In this document: piece after piece, positions 5,521 to 10,096 of the stretch
How the letters are laid out: each line of letters opens with the position of its first letter
How positions within the stretch are numbered: position 1 is the first letter of the stretch
From: Actinomycetes bacterium
GTDB lineage: Bacteria > Actinomycetota > Actinomycetes > Actinomycetales > Cellulomonadaceae
Direction of reading: 5' to 3'
Assembly: GCA_023389455.1 (NCBI GenBank)
Contig: JAEWEJ010000363.1
Coordinates: forward strand, 1 to 10,096
DNA length: 10,096 nucleotides
Position numbers and translations under genes: made by a program
The notes under the pieces: model-generated
Told to the model about the DNA's origin: nothing
Database searches by the model: none
The model's input: only the letters and a program-made list of their open reading frames with translations

Positions 5521-8040
5521 GCCGCCCGGCCGCAGCTGCGCCGCCGGGACGATCTCGGCAGCCTGCGAGCTGCTCGACCAGCGCAGCTGGATGATCGCGC
5601 GCACACCCTGCTCGTAGTACTCCAGCCGGATGGGCACCGCCTGGCCGACGGTCAGCGCGATCCGTCCGGTGTCGACCCGCGACGAGTGGGCGTTCCACTG
5701 GTCGATCACGAGCGTCCCGTCGACCCAGAGCCGGACACCGTCGTCGCTCGTCGTCGAGAACGTGTACGTCTCGGAGTGGCGCGGCACGACCGAGCCGGTC
5801 CACCGCACCGAGAACGTGTCGGTCCCGAAGTCCGCGACAGGCGCCCCCCTGCCCCAGTCGAAGGCCACGGTCGGGTCGACGCGTGTGACGCTCCGCCCCG
5901 TGAGGTCCGCGTTGTCGAAGTACGTGCCCCGCAGTCCGCGTTGCGACAGCGACGCCGTCAGGGTCGTCGCGCTCGCGGGGGTGGTCCACGTGCGCGTCGC
6001 CGCTGTCGAGCCGTCGGACCACCTGTCGAACACGTAGGGCACGCCCTGCGCGTCGGCCTGCGTCGGCACCGCGAGCTGCAGCCCGTAGCCCACCCACGAG
6101 GTCACGGTCGTCGGTCCGGTGACCGTCGCGCCGTTGACCGTCAGCGTGCGACCGGCGGGTGAGGTGCCGAGCGTGACGGCGACCTTGCGCGGCTGGAGGT
6201 CGCGCGTCACCGTCGTCACGACGCCCTGGGAGTCGGTCGCCGTCAGGATGACCCGCAGGTAGCTGTTGGCAGCCGCGGCGAGGTCCTCGGGACCGGGCGC
6301 CGTGAAGGTCGTGGCGGCCCCGGCGACCGGGCCGAGGAACGGGTGGGTGTGCTGGTCGTGGACCCGCAGGACGGTCCAGCTCAGGCGCGAGCCCGCCAGG
6401 GTGCCGTCCTGCGCGTCCGTCGCCGTTCCCGACAGCCGGATCGTCTCACCCACCGTGAACGTCACCCCCTCTCCCGGTGAGGTGATCGTCGCGACCGGCG
6501 CGGTGTTGCCCGAGCTGATCCGGACGGTGACCGGCGCCGACGTCGCGCCGGCCGGGTCGCGGACACGGAGCGTCGCGGTCCACGTCCCGGCGGCGTACGT
6601 GTGCTGGACGGTGGGGGACGTCGTGGTCGCGTCCGGCGTGCCGTCACCGAAGGTCCACAGGTAGGTCAGCGCACCACCGTCGGGGTCGCTGCTGCCGGAC
6701 CCGTCGAGCGTCGTGACGAGCGGGGCCGCACCGGTCGCGGGGGACGCGGTGACCACCGCCGTCGGCGGCCGGTTCGCACCGGCCGTGTACGCGATGCGCC
6801 GGATCTCGCCGCCGTTCGCGTACGTCGTGTAGTACAGCGCCTGGCTCCCGGCGTGCGGCCCGAACTCGAGGTGGACGGCCCCGCCGAGACCCGAGGCCAG
6901 GGTCGTCTGCACACCGCCCGACAGCATCATGATCCGGCCGCACACGTAGTCCGCGAACAGGTACGCGGTGTCGTACGCCGCGGGCCACACGCCGTTCGGC
7001 ACGAACGCCCCGCCGGTGATCGAGCCGCAGCCGGCGGAGCGGTTGTAGGCGTGGACCGGGTCGGTCATGCCGGCGGGAAGCGCGCCGCCGCAGCTCGCCG
7101 CCGAGCCCGTCTGCGCGCAGGGCCCCTCACGCACCGGCCAGCCGTAGTCGGCGCCGGCGGTCCCGAGGTCGATCTCCTCCCACGCGTTCTGACCGACGTC
7201 GTTGACGTGGAACACGGTGCCCGCCGCGTCGGGGTCGAACGCGAAGCGGAAAGGGTTGCGCAGGCCCCACGCGAACGTCTCCCGGCAGATGGTCCCAGCG
7301 GGAGCCGGGGCGAGCCGGCAGCTCGCGGTCCCGGCCCCCGTGAACGGGTTGCCGGGGGCCGGGGCGCCCGTCGTCCGGTCGACGCGCAGCACCTTGCCGT
7401 TGAGGGTGTGACGATCGCGCGACGCGTCGTTGTTGCCGGCGCAGCCGCTGTCTCCCGCGTAGTCGCAGCTGCTGTCGCCCGTCGTGACGTAGAGGTAGCC
7501 GTCCTTGCCCACGTGCACGTCCCCGGCGTTGTGGTTGCCCTCCGAGGAGTAGATGCCGTCGAGCAGGATGGTCTCGCTCGCCGGGTCGACGGTGTTGTCG
7601 TCGCGGAGCACGAAGCGCGAGACGCGGTTGGTCGGCGCGCCCGCCGGGTTGGCACCCTGGCTCGTCGGGCACGCGGCGCTCGTACCGCGCGCCGTGTAGA
7701 ACAGGTAGATCGCGCGCGTCGCGGGGTCGGGGTCGACAGCGACCCCGAGCAGACCCCGCTCCGCGTTGGTGCACAGCCGGCCTGCGAGGTCGAGCGCCGG
7801 GGTGGCGAGCAGCGCGCCGTCAGCGGTGCGGACGCGCAGCCGCCCGGCCTGCTGCGTGATGAGCATGCGCCCGTCCGCCGTGAACGCGATGGCCGTCGGG
7901 CTGGCGACGTTCGCGACCAGCGCGTCCGTGAACCCCGAGGGCACCGTCGCTGCCACCGCCGGCGGTGGCAGCGCTACCGTCATGCCCGCTGCGAGCAGCG
8001 CCCCCGCCACGACCTGCCCGACCCCACGCGTGCGACGCAT
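5518..8040 (-). CDS. Secreted PQQ-type glucose/sorbosone dehydrogenase-like protein with PKD and PA14 domains
   Basis: 840 residues from ATG 8040; GGGGGG lies five bases upstream. Sec-type signal peptide at 1-31 (RRTR, hydrophobic VVAGALLAAGMTVAL, cleavage near AVA-A). Residues about 34-418 form the six-bladed GSDH propeller. SEGNHNAGDVHVGKDGYLYV at 166-185, with His170 aligned to the catalytic His of soluble glucose dehydrogenases, is followed by TTGD. RNPFRFAFDP lies at 261-270. Residues about 424-510 are a PKD domain (LDGSGSSDPDGG, YLWTFGDGTPD). About 512-615 is an Ig-like domain, and about 617-700 resembles a divergent InlB B-repeat (FDRWSDGS). About 702-835 is a PA14 domain (TFSTTSDDGVRLWVDGTLVID), a glycan-binding module in many enzymes. 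It likely oxidises sugars or polysaccharide ends outside the cell; cofactor and substrate are inferred from family only. Confidence 0.93.
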   Translation of the reverse strand: MRRTRGVGQVVAGALLAAGMTVALPPPAVAATVPSGFTDALVANVASPTAIAFTADGRMLITQQAGRLRVRTADGALLATPALDLAGRLCTNAERGLLGVAVDPDPATRAIYLFYTARGTSAACPTSQGANPAGAPTNRVSRFVLRDDNTVDPASETILLDGIYSSEGNHNAGDVHVGKDGYLYVTTGDSSCDYAGDSGCAGNNDASRDRHTLNGKVLRVDRTTGAPAPGNPFTGAGTASCRLAPAPAGTICRETFAWGLRNPFRFAFDPDAAGTVFHVNDVGQNAWEEIDLGTAGADYGWPVREGPCAQTGSAASCGGALPAGMTDPVHAYNRSAGCGSITGGAFVPNGVWPAAYDTAYLFADYVCGRIMMLSGGVQTTLASGLGGAVHLEFGPHAGSQALYYTTYANGGEIRRIAYTAGANRPPTAVVTASPATGAAPLVTTLDGSGSSDPDGGALTYLWTFGDGTPDATTTSPTVQHTYAAGTWTATLRVRDPAGATSAPVTVRISSGNTAPVATITSPGEGVTFTVGETIRLSGTATDAQDGTLAGSRLSWTVLRVHDQHTHPFLGPVAGAATTFTAPGPEDLAAAANSYLRVILTATDSQGVVTTVTRDLQPRKVAVTLGTSPAGRTLTVNGATVTGPTTVTSWVGYGLQLAVPTQADAQGVPYVFDRWSDGSTAATRTWTTPASATTLTASLSQRGLRGTYFDNADLTGRSVTRVDPTVAFDWGRGAPVADFGTDTFSVRWTGSVVPRHSETYTFSTTSDDGVRLWVDGTLVIDQWNAHSSRVDTGRIALTVGQAVPIRLEYYEQGVRAIIQLRWSSSSQAAEIVPAAQLRPGG

Positions 8041-8079
8041 CGAGGCCCCCCATCCTCGTCGGTGCCCTGCGTGGGTCAG

Positions 8080-8109
8080 AGCATGCCCGCAGGAGCGATA
8101 CGGACGCAA
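8080..8109 (-). promoter_or_regulatory. Candidate promoter of the sugar dehydrogenase gene
   Basis: -35 TTGCGT (8104-8109), 18-base spacer, -10 CATGCT (8080-8085), about 40 bases before the ATG. Apart from this and the tRNA-Ser terminator, the 8041-8365 gap shows nothing I can support. Confidence 0.4.
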
Positions 8110-8305
8110 CGGATGAAAGGGACGCACGGTGCGGAACCGCGCGGCCGACCCGGAGGTTCTGCACGTCCGCACCCCCGCGCACGGTCAGCGCCCGGCCTCC
8201 GATCCGGCCTCAGGTTCGCGAGCACCACCCGGGCGATCGGGGTCGAGCCGTGGGCCACCTCGAGGATCTGCCCGTCACCGGGACGGCACCTGCGCCCCGG
8301 ACGAC

Positions 8306-8342
8306 GGACGCCCGGATCTGCTCGTCGCAGATCCGGGCGTCC
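8306..8342 (-). terminator. Hairpin terminator of tRNA-Ser
   Basis: Perfect 16-bp stem (8306-8321 with 8327-8342) and a 5-base loop, 23 bases past the tRNA 3' end. No T-tract. It insulates the dehydrogenase gene from tRNA transcription. Confidence 0.85.
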
Positions 8343-8365
8343 TCGATGTCCGGGGACATCACGTG

Positions 8366-8455
8366 CGGAGACGGTGGGATTTGAACCCACGGAAGGGTTG
8401 ACCCCTTCACGGCCTTAGCAGGGCCGCGCACTAGACCTGGCTATGCGACGTCTCC
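8366..8455 (-). tRNA. tRNA-Ser (anticodon GCT)
   Basis: 90 nt with the long variable arm of class II tRNAs. The acceptor stem is GGAGACG/CGTCTCC, and the anticodon stem CGGCC/GGCCG has loop CTGCTAA (GCT, reading AGC/AGU). The variable arm includes GAAGGGGTCAACCCTTC and the T loop is TTCAAAT. The discriminator is G, as expected for Ser, and CCA is not encoded. Confidence 0.97.
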
Positions 8456-8466
8456 AAGACGAGCAC

Positions 8467-8495
8467 ACGTTACCGGTAGGGCGTCGTCCGACCAA
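8467..8495 (-). promoter_or_regulatory. Sigma-70-type promoter of tRNA-Ser
   Basis: -35 TTGGTC (8490-8495), 17-base spacer, -10 TAACGT (8467-8472), 11 bases before the mature 5' end. Same layout as the tRNA-Arg promoter. Confidence 0.72.
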
Positions 8496-8504
8496 AGCGA
8501 GGGT

Positions 8505-8517
8505 GCGGCCGGGCCGC
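8505..8517 (-). terminator. Small GC-rich hairpin after the exporter gene
   Basis: GCGGC-CGG-GCCGC lies between the exporter stop (8534) and the tRNA-Ser -35 box. The stem is only 5 bp and there is no T-tract; the call rests mainly on position. Confidence 0.25.
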
Positions 8518-8533
8518 GGCGCAGGCCGGACGG

Positions 8534-9802
8534 TCAGTGCTCGAAGCCCCACTCGCGGTCCGTGACCATCCGCGCGACGGCCAGCCCGACCGCCAGCGCG
8601 GTGACCACCAGGGCGGCCGAGACGCCGTACGTGAGCGCCTCCGCGACGTCACCGTTGCTGAGGTAGTACACGGCCCGGTAGGCCGGCACGCCGGGGACCA
8701 TGATCGTCACGGCCGGCACGTACACCGTGATGCGCGGGATGTTCAGCCGCGGGGCGATCCACGCGGCGAGCAGCCCGACGAGGAACGCGGCGACGGCGGC
8801 CGCGGCCTGCGGCGGCCAGTCCAGCAGCCCGACGGCCTCGATGCGCAGCAGGTTGGGCAGCGCCGCGACGCCCGCCGCGACCAGGGCCATCCGCCACGGG
8901 CTGTTGAACATCAGCGCGAACCCGAGCACGCCGACGAACGACGCGAGCAGGCGCAGCAGCGTCATCATGCCCGGGTCCAGCGCGAGCTCCCGCGGCGGGT
9001 CGGGGCTCAGCCCGACGACGATCGACACGGCCCACAGCGCGAACGCCGCCGAGACGAAGATCATCAGGGCCCACGTCAGCCGGGCGACGCCCGCCGAGAA
9101 GTCGAGCTTGGCCAGGTCGAGCGCACCGGTGACGAGTGGGAACCCCGGCACCAGGAACAGCGCCGCGGCCACGTAGCCCGCCTCGTGCACGCCGCCGGTG
9201 ACACCCAGCAGGTGCAGCGCCTGCACGAACCCCAGGTACGACAGGCTGGCCAGGGTCGCCGCGAGCATCGTGACGCCGAACTGGTTGAAGCCGCGGTGCA
9301 GCATGACGCGCCGCAGGCCCTGGCCCAGTCCCGCACCGACGAACGCCCCGACGACCTCGACCGCGCCGCCGTTGTTGAGGAACGCGAACGCCGCACAGGC
9401 CACGGCCGCCCACAGGGCGTTGAGCACCACCGGGTAGAGCGGCGGCTTGCCCGCGATCCGGTCGATCTGCTCCGTGAGGTCCTCGACGGTGACGGGCGCC
9501 CGCGCCTCGACCCGCTGGGCCAGCAGCTCGAGCTCGGCCAGGCGGTCGGTGTTGACGCCGACCGTGCGGACCTCGGTGACCTCGGTGCGGAACGACCGCC
9601 CGCGGTGGGACGTCGTCGTGATCTCGGTGAGCGTGACGTGCGCGTGGTGGCGGTCGATCCCCAGCGCGCCCGCGACGCGCGCCATCGACGCCTTCACGCG
9701 GTACGAGCCGGTGCCCGACGCGAGGCTGAGCCGCCCCACGCGCAGCACGGCTCCCGAGCGGCGGATCAGCTCGAGCTCGTCGTCGTCCGGTTCGGTGGGC
9801 AC
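8534..9802 (-). CDS. ThrE-family threonine/serine exporter
   Basis: 422 residues from GTG 9802. The open frame extends to 10066, but that extension is Pro/Arg-rich and crosses the end of the upstream gene, so the later start is chosen. There is no clear ribosome site; GATGAT six bases upstream could be a -10 of a leaderless mRNA (weak). Residues about 15-120 are the soluble N-terminal part of the DUF1212/ThrE fold with GTGSYRVKASM at 30-40. About ten hydrophobic membrane segments follow from 125 to 412. The two halves carry related Pro-Gly motifs, FLVPGFPLVTGALDLAKLD (216-234) and TIMVPGVPAYRAVYY (366-380), typical of the fused ThrE/ThrE_2 architecture. The family exports threonine and serine using the proton gradient in Corynebacterium. 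Gene stands alone; substrate inferred. Confidence 0.92.
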   Translation of the reverse strand: MPTEPDDDELELIRRSGAVLRVGRLSLASGTGSYRVKASMARVAGALGIDRHHAHVTLTEITTTSHRGRSFRTEVTEVRTVGVNTDRLAELELLAQRVEARAPVTVEDLTEQIDRIAGKPPLYPVVLNALWAAVACAAFAFLNNGGAVEVVGAFVGAGLGQGLRRVMLHRGFNQFGVTMLAATLASLSYLGFVQALHLLGVTGGVHEAGYVAAALFLVPGFPLVTGALDLAKLDFSAGVARLTWALMIFVSAAFALWAVSIVVGLSPDPPRELALDPGMMTLLRLLASFVGVLGFALMFNSPWRMALVAAGVAALPNLLRIEAVGLLDWPPQAAAAVAAFLVGLLAAWIAPRLNIPRITVYVPAVTIMVPGVPAYRAVYYLSNGDVAEALTYGVSAALVVTALAVGLAVARMVTDREWGFEH

Positions 9803-9970
9803 GGTGCCATCATCGCCGGACGCGCGGCCGACCGGCGGGACGTCCGCCCCGCAGACGCGAGGCGACGCGGGCGTAGGCGCGCACTGCCGCGCGCTCGGGA
9901 ACGGGGCCCCGGGGCGCCGGCTGCTCCCGGTCGGGGCGTGAGGTCGCGGCGGCGTCGGCGGTCCGATGCT

Positions 9971-9984
9971 CCTGCTCACGCAGG
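9971..9984 (-). terminator. Weak hairpin after the partial coiled-coil gene
   Basis: CCTGC-TCAC-GCAGG, a 5-bp stem five bases past the stop codon. Too short to be sure; position is its only support. Confidence 0.2.
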
Positions 9985-9989
9985 CGAGG

Positions 9990-10096
9990 TCAGGGCAGGG
10001 CGTCGGCCGCGCGCTGCTCCTGGTCGCGGGCGCGCTCGGCCGCCTTCGCGGCGCGGTCGAGCTCACGCGCCGCCGTCCGGACGGCCTTCTCCTGGT
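9990..10096 (-). CDS. C-terminal end of an Ala/Arg/Glu-rich helical protein (5' part outside window)
   Basis: Only the last 34 codons and TGA (9990-9992) are visible: QEKAVRTAARELDRAAKAAE, then RARDQEQRAADALP. The run is rich in Ala, Arg, Glu, Asp and Lys with no helix breakers until the end, so it is predicted to be a coiled coil or long amphipathic helix. The frame is clearly better than alternatives on either strand. Function cannot be told. It shares strand and direction with the ThrE-type gene 187 bases downstream, so co-transcription is possible unless the weak hairpin between them terminates. Confidence 0.65.
   Translation of the reverse strand, partial: QEKAVRTAARELDRAAKAAERARDQEQRAADALP

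Noticed and set aside
8041..8305. A small minus-strand gene between tRNA-Ser and the dehydrogenase
   Set aside because: Part of a frame (QILEVAHGSTPIARVVLANL) looks coding by eye, but it is continuous with the tRNA and terminator, has no start signal, and no recognised homology.
6601..8418. 605-codon plus-strand open frame
   Set aside because: Shadow of the sugar dehydrogenase gene that also runs through the tRNA-Ser terminator; Arg-rich with no domain.
1..10096. CRISPR arrays, insertion sequences or integrase genes
   Set aside because: No regularly spaced repeats, transposase or recombinase motifs, or terminal inverted repeats were seen on either strand.

Overview
This is a very GC-rich actinobacterial chromosome segment. 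The G/C-saturated third positions, the frequent GTG starts, the CCA-less tRNA genes and the secreted multi-domain sugar dehydrogenase suggest a Cellulomonas-like member of the Micrococcales. The genus is an inference from style, not from a database match. Most genes lie on the minus strand; only a SMI1/KNR4-type gene with its possible leader ORF and a GNAT gene lie on the plus strand.

Bases 1-1642 (minus) hold nearly all of a fused response regulator / thioredoxin-reductase-like flavoprotein. Its 3' end runs off the window. A perfect 8-bp-arm palindrome lies about 50 bases upstream of its start.

Bases 1742-3990 look like a small toxin/immunity islet on the minus strand. In transcription order it has (i) a 5'-truncated polymorphic-toxin tip with the Ntox15 (Toxin_43) HxxD nuclease signature, (ii) a 136-codon gene of unknown function whose start is 4 bases past the toxin stop, and (iii) a 295-codon gene with a YezG/DUF600-like immunity N-terminal half. 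The islet abuts the terminator of a tRNA-Arg gene. A 22-base sequence (21/22 identical) that forms the left arm of that terminator recurs at the other edge of the islet. The simplest reading is a toxin tip with its immunity genes inserted, or left behind, between tRNA-Arg and the flavoprotein gene.

Bases 4019-4143 carry tRNA-Arg(ACG) with a recognisable promoter and a strong 18-bp hairpin terminator. Bases 4360-5480 carry a 24-codon leader-like ORF overlapping a SMI1/KNR4 (SUKH) gene by the GTGA overlap, followed by a small GNAT acetyltransferase gene. The GNAT gene converges on the large gene at 5518-8040. The two stop codons sit inside the two arms of one perfect inverted repeat.

Bases 5518-8040 (minus) encode a secreted 840-residue PQQ-type glucose/sorbosone dehydrogenase-like protein with PKD, Ig-like, InlB-repeat-like and C-terminal PA14 modules. 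Upstream is tRNA-Ser(GCT), again with its own promoter and a perfect 16-bp terminator hairpin. Bases 8534-9802 encode a ThrE-family threonine/serine exporter. The right edge holds the last 34 codons of an Ala/Arg/Glu-rich coiled-coil protein.

Ordinary housekeeping genes and tRNAs frame one accessory patch. That patch, the tRNA-Arg-linked toxin-tip/immunity islet with a neighbouring SUKH gene, is the part most worth a second look.
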